Of a stretch of 64,000 bases of DNA, positions 20,095 through 28,383 are shown in pieces. A model generated the notes under the pieces. It worked only from the letters and a program-made list of their open reading frames with translations. It was not told the DNA's origin and did no database searches. Positions within the stretch are counted from its first letter, which is position 1; each line of letters opens with the position of its first letter. Both the position numbers and the translations under genes were made by a program. This stretch comes from Chromobacterium alkanivorans. Lineage in GTDB: Bacteria > Pseudomonadota > Gammaproteobacteria > Burkholderiales > Chromobacteriaceae. The stretch lies in NCBI RefSeq assembly GCF_016937655.1, contig NZ_JAFHKL010000007.1, forward strand, positions 62,001 to 126,000. The letters run 5' to 3'.

Positions 20095-20958
20095 ATGACC
20101 GGAGACTTGGACACCGCCTTGCTGCGCGCGCTGATCGCCGTGGCGCGCCGCGGCAGCATCAACCGCGCGGCCGCGGACTTGGGCCGCACTCAGCCGGCCC
20201 TAAGCCTGCAATTGCGCAAACTGGAACAACACTGCGGCCAGACCCTGCTGCAGCGTTCGCCGCGCGGCGTCAGCCTCACCGCGGCGGGGCGGCAATTGCT
20301 GCCTTACGCCGAACGTATCGTCAGCCTGGCCGAGCAAATGCGCCCGTCCACGCCGGCCGTGCCGGCCAGCCGCTGCCGCATCGGCTTGATCGAGGACCTG
20401 GTCAGCCGCAATCTGCCGCGGGTGCTGGCGGATTTCGCCGCGGCGCGGCCAGGGCTGCAACTGGACATCCGGGTGGCGCCGGGACGGGAATTGAGCGCGG
20501 CCTTCCAGCGCGAAGAGCTGGATCTGCTGATCGCCAGCCCGCGGGTGGCGCAGCTGGACGCCGCGCCCAGCTGGGTGGTGGAATGCCCGCTGCCCTGGCT
20601 GGCCCAGCACGGCGCGATGCCGGCCGCCGAGCCCTTGCCGCTGATTTTGTTCGCCGCGCCCTGCAGCTGGCGCGACGCCATGCTGCAAGCGCTCGAGAAC
20701 GCCGGGCGGCCCTACCGCGTGGTGCTGGAAAGCTCCAGCCTGCTGGCGGTGCAGGCCGCCTTGCAAGCCGGGCTGGGGGTCGGCGCCTTGCTGTCGGACG
20801 AGGAGTTGCCCGACGTCGCGCCGCTGCCGCGCGAAGCGCTGCCGCCGCTGCCTGCGGTGCCGATGGCGCTGTACCGGCGAGCGCAGAGCCAGGGCGACCC
20901 GGCCCTGGACCAATTGGCCCGGCTGTTCTTCCGCCAGCTCAGCCAAGAGGCCTGGTAA
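20095..20958 (+). CDS. LysR-family transcriptional regulator
   Basis: 287 residues. The N-terminal winged helix-turn-helix reads LLRALIAVARRGSINRAAADLGRTQPALSLQLRKLE, then a LysR effector domain (RIGLIEDLVSRNLPRVL onwards, IADPR-like SPRVAQLD). It is divergent from the EamA-type transporter gene, which it may regulate. Effector unknown. It is convergent with the methyltransferase gene, 13 bases apart. Confidence 0.88.
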   Translation: MTGDLDTALLRALIAVARRGSINRAAADLGRTQPALSLQLRKLEQHCGQTLLQRSPRGVSLTAAGRQLLPYAERIVSLAEQMRPSTPAVPASRCRIGLIEDLVSRNLPRVLADFAAARPGLQLDIRVAPGRELSAAFQREELDLLIASPRVAQLDAAPSWVVECPLPWLAQHGAMPAAEPLPLILFAAPCSWRDAMLQALENAGRPYRVVLESSSLLAVQAALQAGLGVGALLSDEELPDVAPLPREALPPLPAVPMALYRRAQSQGDPALDQLARLFFRQLSQEAW

Positions 20959-20971
20959 ACGCGGAACCGCG

Positions 20972-21832
20972 TCAGGCCGGCTGCAGGCCGGCCATCACCG
21001 CGCCCTCCCAGCCTATCAATTCCACCTTGCGCTCCGCTCCCCAGCGATATTCGCCCAAAGCGCCCTCGGCGCGGATCACCCGGTGGCAGGGAATCAGCCA
21101 GGCCACCGGATTGGCGCCCACCGCGCTGCCCACCGCCCGCGCCGCGCGCGGCCGCCCCACCGCGGCGGCGATCTGGCCGTAGCTGGCGAAACCGCCGTAG
21201 GGAATCGACAACAGCGCGCGCCAGACCTGGATCTGGAAATTGCTGCCCTGCACCCGCAACGCCAGCGGCGTCTGGCCGTCGGCGCGCAGCGGCTCGAACA
21301 TGGCGGCGGCCACCGCCGCGCCGCCGCCCGGAACGTGGCTCAGCGCGGCCTTGGGCCAGCGCCGGCTCAGCCAGGCCACGGCCTCCATCTCGTCCGCGAC
21401 GAATTGCGCCGCGCACACCCCGCGCGCGGTCCGCGCCACCAGCACCGGGCCGAAGCGGCTGGCCTCCACGCTCCATTCGATAGCCAGGCCGGCGCCGCCG
21501 TTGCGGTATTCGCCCGGCGTCATCGCCTCCAGCGTCACGAACAGATCGTGCAGCCGGCCGCCGCCGGACAGGCCCAGTTCATGCGACAACGGCAGCAAGG
21601 CCTGCCCGCTCAGCCTCGCCTTGGCCGCCTCGCAGGTCAGATGCTGCAAGAAACGCTTGGGGCTGACCCCGGCCCAACGGGTGAACAAGCGCTGCAAGCG
21701 CGATTCCGACAGATGCAGCGCGTCGGCCAGTTCGGCCAGTTCCGGCTGGCGCTCGGCGTTCGCCACCAGGTAGCGGATGGCGTCGCGGATGCGGCCGTAG
21801 TCGCGGTCTTCTTCCAGAATTTCGCCGTGCAT
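20972..21832 (-). CDS. AraC-type DNA-binding / methylated-DNA cysteine methyltransferase (Ada-like)
   Basis: 286 residues. An AraC helix-turn-helix occupies about residues 10-110 (LAELADALHLSESRLQRLFTRWAGVSPKRFL) and a C-terminal O6-alkylguanine-DNA methyltransferase domain carries the acceptor Cys249 in PCHRV, with FQIQVWRALLSIPYG before it. The N-terminal zinc-cysteine domain of E. coli Ada, which repairs phosphotriesters and acts as the inducer switch, is absent. It therefore repairs O6-alkylguanine, but whether it also regulates genes is open. Similar two-domain proteins are common in proteobacteria. Confidence 0.9.
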   Translation of the reverse strand: MHGEILEEDRDYGRIRDAIRYLVANAERQPELAELADALHLSESRLQRLFTRWAGVSPKRFLQHLTCEAAKARLSGQALLPLSHELGLSGGGRLHDLFVTLEAMTPGEYRNGGAGLAIEWSVEASRFGPVLVARTARGVCAAQFVADEMEAVAWLSRRWPKAALSHVPGGGAAVAAAMFEPLRADGQTPLALRVQGSNFQIQVWRALLSIPYGGFASYGQIAAAVGRPRAARAVGSAVGANPVAWLIPCHRVIRAEGALGEYRWGAERKVELIGWEGAVMAGLQPA

Positions 21833-21921
21833 GGTCTGCTCTCCCTTCGATCACAGCCCCAGCATAAGCAGATCGGGCCGCCGCGGCGACCCGATTCTTG
21901 CCGACTTGCGCGCCGCGCCCC

Positions 21922-22524
21922 TCATATCGCGTGCAGCAGCGAGTACTGGATTTCCGACAGCGCCTGCGGCACGCGGATGAAGGAAAGCGGCATGCCCAGC
22001 AGCCTGGCCATGTGGGAAGTGGAGAACAGCCCGCACAACTCGTAATGGCCGTTGCCCGGATTGAGCTCCACCACCAGCGCGTGCTGCCGCCCCATCTGCT
22101 TCATCGTCGCCACCATGTGGCCGACGCTGGCGTGCTCGATGTCGCCCAGGCTCAAGGCCTCCAGCTGCTTGCGCGGCGTCATCACGTCGCCGACGCCGAT
22201 GTCGACGTAATGCTTGCCGTGTTCCTTCATGCACTGGATGGGCCGCTCGCCCAGCAAATCGGTGGCGGTGATCAGGCCGGTGAATTGCCCGTCGCCGTCG
22301 TGGACGAACAACAGCCGGATACCGTGGCTGATCATCCTGTCGTGCGCTTCGCGCAGGCTGGCGCTCTGATGAATGCCCACCGGATTGATCCGCCGCAAAT
22401 CGGTCATCACCTCCAGCGCCGGGCTGTTCAGGGTGACCGGCGGGTGCGGACGCTGATCCAGGCGCACCAGGTCGGTGGCGGACGGCAGGCTCATCGTGGG
22501 CAACGCGCTGTAATTGGCTAACAT
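21922..22524 (-). CDS. CBS-domain pair protein
   Basis: 200 residues. Two CBS motifs can be seen: INPVGIHQSASLREAHDRMISHGIRLLFVHDGDGQFTG (about 46-85) and a second around GDVMTPRKQLEALSL...VATMKQMGRQHALVVE (about 112-160). CBS pairs bind adenine nucleotides and usually regulate attached or partner proteins. Here no catalytic domain is attached. AAGGAGCTACC before ATG fixes the start. It may serve as a free-standing energy sensor; partner unknown. The 271-bp gap upstream contains nothing recognised. Confidence 0.8.
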   Translation of the reverse strand: MLANYSALPTMSLPSATDLVRLDQRPHPPVTLNSPALEVMTDLRRINPVGIHQSASLREAHDRMISHGIRLLFVHDGDGQFTGLITATDLLGERPIQCMKEHGKHYVDIGVGDVMTPRKQLEALSLGDIEHASVGHMVATMKQMGRQHALVVELNPGNGHYELCGLFSTSHMARLLGMPLSFIRVPQALSEIQYSLLHAI

Positions 22525-22795
22525 GGTAGCTCCTTGTCTTGTTAGACAGCGGAGTCGATGCGGCGGCGCCTTGCGCCGGTCATGTGCGATCTGTCCGCTT
22601 GGAAGTTCTCCGACGGCGTGGACCGGCCTGGGGCATGACTGGATTTTGCACGTCCGTCCCGGGCCGGCGGCCGCGGGAGGGCCGCGTCGGCGACGCGGCT
22701 CTTGTTTGAAGAGTAGAAGAAGGCGCGGCGCAGATCAGCCGGCGAATGATTAATTTTTTCGCAAGCGGCGGAGCGAAGCTTGCCGCCTGCGCGAA

Positions 22796-24058
22796 TCAGG
22801 CCTGCAGCTTGCGGCGGAACAAGGCGCTCATGCGCTGGCTGGCGCCGCGATGGGCGCCGCTGAAAGCCAGCGCCGACTCGCGCATCGCCCGGCGGCGGGC
22901 GTCGTCGCCCAGCAGTTCGACCACGGCGCCGATCAAGTCCGCGGCGCTCCCCACCTGCCGCGCCGCGCCGGCGGCCAGCGCCAGCGCCGCCGCCTGCTTG
23001 AAATTGAAAATGGACGGGCCGAACAACACCGGCACGCCCACGCTGGCCGGCTCGATCAGATTGTGGCAGCCCAGCGGCAGCAGGCTGCCGCCGACGAAGG
23101 CCAGATCGCCGCAGGCGAAGTAGGCGAAGGCTTCGCCCATGCTGTCGCCCAGCCAGACCTGGGTGGCGGCGTCCACCGGCGCGCCGTCGCTGCGGCGCTG
23201 CGCTTTCATGCCGCGGCTCTCGGCCAGCGCGGCCACATCGGCGAAGCGTTCCGGATGACGCGGCACCAGCACCAGCAGCGCGTCGCCCAGCGCTTGGCCC
23301 GCCGCCCGCCAGGCGTCCAGGATCAAGGCCTCTTCGCCGTCGCGGGTGCTGGCGCAGACCATGACCCGGCGTCGGCCTATCCTGGATTTGAACTCCTCGG
23401 CCAGCGCCAGCTGCGCCGGCGGCGGCTGGATATCGTATTTGGTGTTGCCGCAGACTTCGATTTCTTGCGCGCCCAACTGCCGCAAACGTTCGCCATCTTC
23501 GGGCGTTTGCGCGGCAACGGCGCTCAAGGCCGCCACCGCGGGCGAAATCAGCCCGCTGATTTTCAGATAGCCGTTCAGCGATTTTTCAGACAAGCGCGCA
23601 TTGGCTAGAAACAAGGGCACCCCTTGCTCGGCTGCGGCGTGGATCAGATTGGGCCACAGCTCGGTTTCCATCAACACGCCCAGGCGCGGCCGGTAGGCGG
23701 CGAGAAAAGCCTGCGCCGCTTGCGGGTAGTCGTAGGGCAGATAGCGCACTTCGGCGTCGGGGTAGAGCTGCAAGGCGGTGGCGCGGCCGGTGGGCGTCAT
23801 CTGCGTCATCAGCAGCGGCGCGTCCGGCCAGGCTTCGCGCAGCGCCGCCACCAGGGGCTGCGCGGCGCGAGTTTCGCCCACCGACACCGCGTGTATCCAG
23901 ATCGCTCCCTGCGCGCGCGGCCGCAACTGGCTGCCGAAACGCTCGTCCCAATGCTCCAGATAGGCCGGCGCCTTGCGCGCCCGCTTCTTCAGATAATGCC
24001 GCACCAGCGGCGTGGCCAGCAGCCAGGCCCAGGAATACAGTCTGCGTTGCCAGTTCAT
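22796..24058 (-). CDS. waaA: 3-deoxy-D-manno-octulosonic acid (Kdo) transferase
   Basis: Transfers Kdo from CMP-Kdo to lipid A precursor, starting the LPS core at the inner face of the inner membrane. The 420-residue length matches E. coli WaaA (425). An N-terminal membrane anchor (LYSWAWLLATPLVRHYL) is followed by WIHAVSVGETRAAQPL and the acidic METELWPNL motif. The C-terminal GT30 nucleotide-sugar region shows FVGGSLLPLGCHNLIEPA. The start at 24058 is set by its ATGA overlap with the waaC stop, which implies translational coupling. Confidence 0.95.
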   Translation of the reverse strand: MNWQRRLYSWAWLLATPLVRHYLKKRARKAPAYLEHWDERFGSQLRPRAQGAIWIHAVSVGETRAAQPLVAALREAWPDAPLLMTQMTPTGRATALQLYPDAEVRYLPYDYPQAAQAFLAAYRPRLGVLMETELWPNLIHAAAEQGVPLFLANARLSEKSLNGYLKISGLISPAVAALSAVAAQTPEDGERLRQLGAQEIEVCGNTKYDIQPPPAQLALAEEFKSRIGRRRVMVCASTRDGEEALILDAWRAAGQALGDALLVLVPRHPERFADVAALAESRGMKAQRRSDGAPVDAATQVWLGDSMGEAFAYFACGDLAFVGGSLLPLGCHNLIEPASVGVPVLFGPSIFNFKQAAALALAAGAARQVGSAADLIGAVVELLGDDARRRAMRESALAFSGAHRGASQRMSALFRRKLQA

Positions 24059-25014
24059 GTCCAGTCCTTGCGCGCGAACAAGGCTTGCAGCGCCTCGTCC
24101 ACCGACGGGCACTGCCCGATGCCGCCCAAATTGGTAGCCCACGGCGTTTCCACCACGCCGGTGGCCGCCGGATCGGTGTCGGTGTAGATCGCCGCCAAGG
24201 GCACGTTCAGCGCGTTGGCCAGGTGGGTCAGTCCGGTGTCGACACCCACCACCGCGTTGGCGTGGCCAAGCAGGCCGGCGGCCTCGATCAGATTCATCTT
24301 GGGCGCCACCACCGCGGCCGGCATCTGCGCGGCCAGCCTTTCGGCGCGCGCGCGCTCGCGATCATTGCCCCAGGGCAGCACCATCACCAGATCATGCTGC
24401 AGGGACAAGCGTTTACCCAGCTCCACCCAATGGCCTTCCGGCCACTCCTTGGACGCCTTGCTGGTAGCGTGCAGCAACACCGCGTAGCGGCCGGACAGCA
24501 CCCAGCCCGGCCTCTCGCCGGCCGGCACGCCGAAACGGGGCGCTCCCTGAGGCTGATAACCGAATACCCGCGCGAACAACAGGCGGTTGCGTTCTATCGC
24601 CGACAAGCTCCAGTCCACCTTGTGGCGCTTGTCGTAAAAACAGCTGGCCAGCGACTCCCGCGCGCTGCCCCAGCCGTAGCCGGTCAGCGGCGCCTTGGCC
24701 CAGCGGGCGGGCAAAGCGCTTTTCAACAGGCCCTGGCTGTCCACCACCAATTCCCAAGGCGTGTCGCGCAGTTCTCGCCGCAAGGCCCGGATTTCGCGCC
24801 AGGTGGAAGGCTGCCACCAGCGTTTGCGCCAGCGCCGCCAATTCAAGGCTATCACCCTGTCCACCGCCGGATGCAAACGGGCAATGTCGGCGAAAGCCTC
24901 TTCGGCCAGCCAACTGATGCGGAAATTGGGGTAATGCGCTTTCAGCTCGGAAATGGCGGGCCAGGTGTGGATAAGGTCGCCCATCGACGAGGTGCGCACA
25001 ATCAGCACATTCAT
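24055..25014 (-). CDS. waaC: LPS heptosyltransferase I
   Basis: Adds the first L-glycero-D-manno-heptose to Kdo in the LPS inner core, using ADP-heptose (GT9). With the start at MNVLIVRTSSMGDL the product has 319 residues, the same as E. coli WaaC. Motifs: SSMGDLIHTWPAI at the N-terminus, HATSKASKEWPEGHW and GVDTGLTHLANAL in the ADP-heptose domain. Two ATGs upstream (25017, 25026) are possible. The gene precedes waaA in an overlapping pair. A DnaA box lies inside its 5' end (24966-24974). Confidence 0.93.
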   Translation of the reverse strand: MNVLIVRTSSMGDLIHTWPAISELKAHYPNFRISWLAEEAFADIARLHPAVDRVIALNWRRWRKRWWQPSTWREIRALRRELRDTPWELVVDSQGLLKSALPARWAKAPLTGYGWGSARESLASCFYDKRHKVDWSLSAIERNRLLFARVFGYQPQGAPRFGVPAGERPGWVLSGRYAVLLHATSKASKEWPEGHWVELGKRLSLQHDLVMVLPWGNDRERARAERLAAQMPAAVVAPKMNLIEAAGLLGHANAVVGVDTGLTHLANALNVPLAAIYTDTDPAATGVVETPWATNLGGIGQCPSVDEALQALFARKDWT

Positions 25015-25467
25015 CATGGCGCGCATTGTACCCGAGCATGGCTGTGGTTAACCAAGTAAAATCCCTGCAGTTCAATTGTGGATAAAGCGCTGTGGACAAC
25101 TCGGAGCGGATTTATCCACAATTTGCGATGACGCAGCGCACCTAAACTATCCAAAGCCCATCAACAGGACAAGTAACTGAACCCTTTGAAGTTTTTGTCG
25201 CTTATCCACAGCAATGGCCGACTATATCAGTTTCATCAATATAAAATTGCGTTAAAGAGTTATTGGTGGCGTTGGAAGCTTGCCAGGCAAAATTACGCCA
25301 TGCACAAGCCGGTGGGAACAAATGGGATCGGAGCTGTGGACAAGCCGTGACTTCACCGCTTGCCCAGATTTATCCACAAGTCTTCCGTCTGCAAAACGCA
25401 GGGTGAACAACAAGATTTCATCTTGCGCAAAGCCATGAAAACAATGGAAAAATCATGGTTATCCACA
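24966..25467. promoter_or_regulatory. Cluster of DnaA boxes in AT-rich intergenic DNA
   Basis: Six perfect DnaA boxes: TGTGGATAA at 24966-24974 and 25077-25085; TTATCCACA at 25112-25120, 25202-25210, 25370-25378 and 25459-25467. Two one-mismatch boxes (TGTGGACAA) lie at 25091-25099 and 25335-25343. The spacer 25219-25266 is strikingly AT-rich for this genome. The 511-bp waaC-glycosyltransferase gap holds no gene. No dnaA, dnaN, rpmH or parAB is nearby, so a DnaA-titrating or reactivating locus is more likely than the main origin. Confidence 0.7.
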
Positions 25468-25525
25468 GCAAAGTGACGACTTCTACCAGTTTCTTCAAAT
25501 TACATATGGGAAAACATATAACAAG

Positions 25526-26281
25526 ATGCGTGCGCGAATTAGCGTGGTGCTAATCACCAAGAATGCGGAAACATCGCTGGGAAAATGTCTGGACAGCGTG
25601 GGCTTCGCCGATGAAATCGTGCTTGTGGATTCCGGCAGCACGGACAGGACATTGGCGATAGCTTCCGCCTATAAGGCAAAAGTTATCCACCAAGACTGGC
25701 TGGGATTCGGTCCTCAGAAGCAATTGGCGGTGCAAGCCGCCAGCCACGACTGGGTGCTGTGTCTGGATGCGGACGAGTGGCTATCTACGGAATTGGTCAA
25801 TGAAATCAAAGCCGTACTGGATAATCCACAGGCAACGGCTTTCCAGTTCCCGCGTTGCAACCGCTTCATGGGTCGTTTTCTGAAGCATGGCGAAGGCTAC
25901 CCGGACTGGTCCCTGCGTCTGTTCCATCGCGGCCATGCGCGCTGGTCCGACGACCTGGTTCACGAGTACGTGATCGCCGACGGCCCTGTGCACAAGCTGC
26001 GCCATGATCTGATGCACGAGTCCGGCGAAGACATCGCGCTGTATCTGAGCAAGCAGAATCGCTACACCAGTTTGCAGGCCGAGCAGCTGTTGCAGCGGGG
26101 AAAACGTGTGGGTATCGCCAAACTTATCCTCAGCCCCTTGCTGCGCTTCCTCAAGTTCTACTTTTTCCGCCGGGGTTTTCTCGACGGCGTCCCCGGTTTG
26201 GTCCACATCAGCATCGGTTGCTTCAACAGCTACATCAAATACGCCAAATTGATAGAACTGCGGCGGTTGAAAAGCAAATAG
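25526..26281 (+). CDS. Family 2 glycosyltransferase, LPS core (WaaE/LgtF-like)
   Basis: 251 residues. The GT-A nucleotide-sugar domain has ISVVLITKNAE, EIVLVDSGSTDRT and the metal-binding DxD in LCLDADEW. The sequence LDADEWLSTELVNEIKAVL and ...SLRLFHRGHARWSDDLVHEYV matches the WaaE/LgtF group that adds a beta-1,4-glucose to heptose I of the LPS core. It lies beside waaC-waaA but divergent, with the DnaA-box cluster between. Sugar specificity is inferred. Another near-match DnaA box (TTATCCACC) lies inside the gene near 25683. Confidence 0.85.
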   Translation: MRARISVVLITKNAETSLGKCLDSVGFADEIVLVDSGSTDRTLAIASAYKAKVIHQDWLGFGPQKQLAVQAASHDWVLCLDADEWLSTELVNEIKAVLDNPQATAFQFPRCNRFMGRFLKHGEGYPDWSLRLFHRGHARWSDDLVHEYVIADGPVHKLRHDLMHESGEDIALYLSKQNRYTSLQAEQLLQRGKRVGIAKLILSPLLRFLKFYFFRRGFLDGVPGLVHISIGCFNSYIKYAKLIELRRLKSK

Positions 26282-26347
26282 CCTGCTTGCCGACAACCGC
26301 TCCTTATGCTGACAATGTCATTTCCTTGAGCAACTAGGCGAAGACAG

Positions 26348-26788
26348 ATGGTGGAGATCAGAACCATGCGGGCGACGGACGCCGTCGCGGTGGCGCGGCT
26401 ATGCCTGGATCTGGGTTACGAGGCGACGGAAGCGGAAATCAGCGAGCGCTTCGCCAGGCTGACAACGCTGGCGGACAATCAGGTCTGGGTGGCCGAGCAA
26501 GACGGCGTCGCGCAGGGCTGGGCGCACTGCCGCTGCGCGCACTCGCTGCAAGCGTCGCCGGCGGTCGAGATCGTCGGCATCGTGGTGAGCCCGTCCTGCC
26601 AGGGACAGGGCATCGGGCGGCGATTGCTCAGCGCTTGCGAAGCCTGGGCCTTGCAGCGCGGTTATCGGGCCGTCCGACTGCGTTCCAACATTCAACGCGT
26701 GGAGGCCCACGCCTTCTATCGTCATCTTGCTTATCGGCAACAGAAAACCAGCCACAGCTTTGTCTTGGATCTGGCGGACCGCCAATGA
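26348..26788 (+). CDS. GNAT N-acetyltransferase
   Basis: 146 residues. Acetyl-CoA binding core IVGIVVSPSCQGQGIGRRLLSACEAWA (about 75-102) and a C-terminal NIQRVEAHAFYRHLAYRQQKTSHSF typical of GNAT proteins that end in a beta strand after the FY motif. Substrate unknown. The next gene lies 39 bases downstream with a DnaA box (26806-26814) between them. Confidence 0.85.
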   Translation: MVEIRTMRATDAVAVARLCLDLGYEATEAEISERFARLTTLADNQVWVAEQDGVAQGWAHCRCAHSLQASPAVEIVGIVVSPSCQGQGIGRRLLSACEAWALQRGYRAVRLRSNIQRVEAHAFYRHLAYRQQKTSHSFVLDLADRQ

Positions 26789-26827
26789 ACGGCCGCCGAT
26801 GAGGTTTATCCACAGGAGACGCTTGCC

Positions 26828-27814
26828 ATGACGGCTTTTCCCGCGCCGCTGCGACCCGGGGACCGCGTCGCCGTCACCGCGGTGTCCTCCGGCGTGCCTC
26901 CGGTCTTGCACGGGCAGCTGGATCGCGCGCTGCAATGTCTGCGCGATCAGGGCTGGCAGGTGGTGGAGGGCGCTTGCCTGCGCGGCGAATCCCAGGACGC
27001 CAGCGCGCCGGCCGCCGAGCGGCTGGCGGAGTTGAACCGTTTTCTGTTCGATCCGACGATACGCGCCATCCTGCCGCCCTGGGGCGGCGAACGGGCGATG
27101 GAATTGCTGGCCGGCATCGATTTTTTCGCCTTGGCGCGGCTGCCGCCCAAATGGCTGGCCGGGTTTTCCGATATTTCCACCCTGCTGGCGCCGCTGACCC
27201 TGTTGGCGGGCTGGGCGACGCTGCACGGGCCGAATCTGTTCGATCTGGGCGATCCGCAGCGCGCGGAGGAGAATTCGGCGCTGCTGCATGCCTTGCGCCA
27301 CGGTTTGCCGCCGCCGCAAGGCCATTACAAGGCGTTTTGGCGTTGGGACGCTCCCGGAGAGCGCTATCCGTCCGAACTGCGCGTGCTGGGCGCGCAAAAG
27401 GCCCGCATCGCCGGCCGCTTGATAGGCGGCTGCCTGGACACCCTCAGCCGCTTGCAGGGCAGCCCTTACTTCGACTTGCGCGCGTTCAAGCGGGAACCGG
27501 TGCTGCTTTACCTGGAAAACTGCGAGCTGAGGCCTTGCGAGCTGCTGCGCGCCTTGCTGGGACTGAGGCTGTCCGGCGCGCTGGACGGCTTGAGCGGGCT
27601 GGTGTTGGGCCGCAGCAGCGGGCCGGACGCCGCCGACGCGAACGCGCTGAGCTACCGTCAGGCGGTGGAGGCGGCTTTGGATGGGCTGTCTTGCCCGGTG
27701 GTGGTGGACGCCGACATCGGCCATCTGCCGCCGCAATGGACCTTGATGAACGGCGCCTGGGCCGAACTGGAAGTGGACGCCGGCCAGGCAACGCTGCGTT
27801 TTACGAAAGGATGA
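26828..27814 (+). CDS. LD-carboxypeptidase family protein (S66)
   Basis: 328-residue serine peptidase family S66 member, related to cytosolic LdcA, which removes the terminal D-Ala from murein tetrapeptide during recycling, and to MccF. The Ser-Glu-His triad can be placed: S114 in AGFSDIS, E230 in YLENCE, H299 in DIGHLPPQW. PWGGERAMELL is the usual S66 loop before the nucleophile. No signal peptide, consistent with cytosolic action. Its 3' end nearly touches the next acetyltransferase gene, suggesting an operon. Specificity (LdcA or MccF type) not decided. Confidence 0.88.
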   Translation: MTAFPAPLRPGDRVAVTAVSSGVPPVLHGQLDRALQCLRDQGWQVVEGACLRGESQDASAPAAERLAELNRFLFDPTIRAILPPWGGERAMELLAGIDFFALARLPPKWLAGFSDISTLLAPLTLLAGWATLHGPNLFDLGDPQRAEENSALLHALRHGLPPPQGHYKAFWRWDAPGERYPSELRVLGAQKARIAGRLIGGCLDTLSRLQGSPYFDLRAFKREPVLLYLENCELRPCELLRALLGLRLSGALDGLSGLVLGRSSGPDAADANALSYRQAVEAALDGLSCPVVVDADIGHLPPQWTLMNGAWAELEVDAGQATLRFTKG

Positions 27815-27816
27815 GC

Positions 27817-28323
27817 ATGAGTTGGCAATATCGTTTGGCCGGAGCGGGGGATGTGGACGCGTTGCGGGCACTGATCATGGAGCATGGGCCCAATCCGTGG
27901 AACTGGCTGCCGGAAGACGGCGTGGAGCATAGCTTGCGCCAGGTGGCGGAGGGAGAGGCCTGGGCGGCCTTGTTCGAGCGCGACGGCCTGCTGGGCGCCG
28001 CCATCCTGTACCGGCTGCACGACGCGTTTCCCCTGCATCGGCCGGCCGGCGTCGCGACGGAGCAAGCCGGTTACATCATGGAGGCGGTGGTACGGCGCGA
28101 TCAGGCCGGGCAGGGCCTGGGCAGCTTGCTGTTGCAACAGGCCTGCGACGATCTGGCGGCGCGCGGCGCGTATTGGGTGGTGGCGGACCGCCATGAGGAA
28201 AACGCCGCGTCCGGCGGCATGATGCGCAAGGCGGGTTTCGCCGAGCTGGCCAGCTTCGACGATCCGGAACGCCGCGCCGGCGGCAGCCGCCGCAGCACGG
28301 TGTGCGGACGACGGGTGGGGTGA
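27817..28323 (+). CDS. GNAT N-acetyltransferase
   Basis: 168 residues with the start at 27817, placed 6 bases after AAAGGA; an ATG at 27811 overlapping the previous stop is too close to that site. Core: IMEAVVRRDQAGQGLGSLLLQQACDDLAARG, the acetyl-CoA pyrophosphate loop, and a C-terminal MMRKAGFAELASFDDPERR. Substrate unknown. Probably co-transcribed with the LD-carboxypeptidase gene. Confidence 0.82.
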   Translation: MSWQYRLAGAGDVDALRALIMEHGPNPWNWLPEDGVEHSLRQVAEGEAWAALFERDGLLGAAILYRLHDAFPLHRPAGVATEQAGYIMEAVVRRDQAGQGLGSLLLQQACDDLAARGAYWVVADRHEENAASGGMMRKAGFAELASFDDPERRAGGSRRSTVCGRRVG

Positions 28324-28330
28324 GCGGGGG

Positions 28331-28383
28331 TTTAGCCGTTTTCGCCTTGGCTCAGCTTCTTTGCGAGGTGTTGTTAGCGGTTC
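28331..28383. mobile_element. Fragment of a second MITE-like family
   Basis: Ends GGTGTTGTTAGCGGTTC followed by TTA at 28384-28386, the complement of the neighbouring TAA stop codon. The end matches the right end of the element at 34224-34335. Only about 50 bp remain; the left end is missing or unrecognisable. Confidence 0.55.

Noticed and set aside
24966-25467. Main chromosomal origin oriC
   Set aside because: Box number and AT-richness would fit, but dnaA, dnaN, rpmH, gyrB and parAB are absent on both sides and the flanks are LPS core genes. Kept as a DnaA-binding locus instead.
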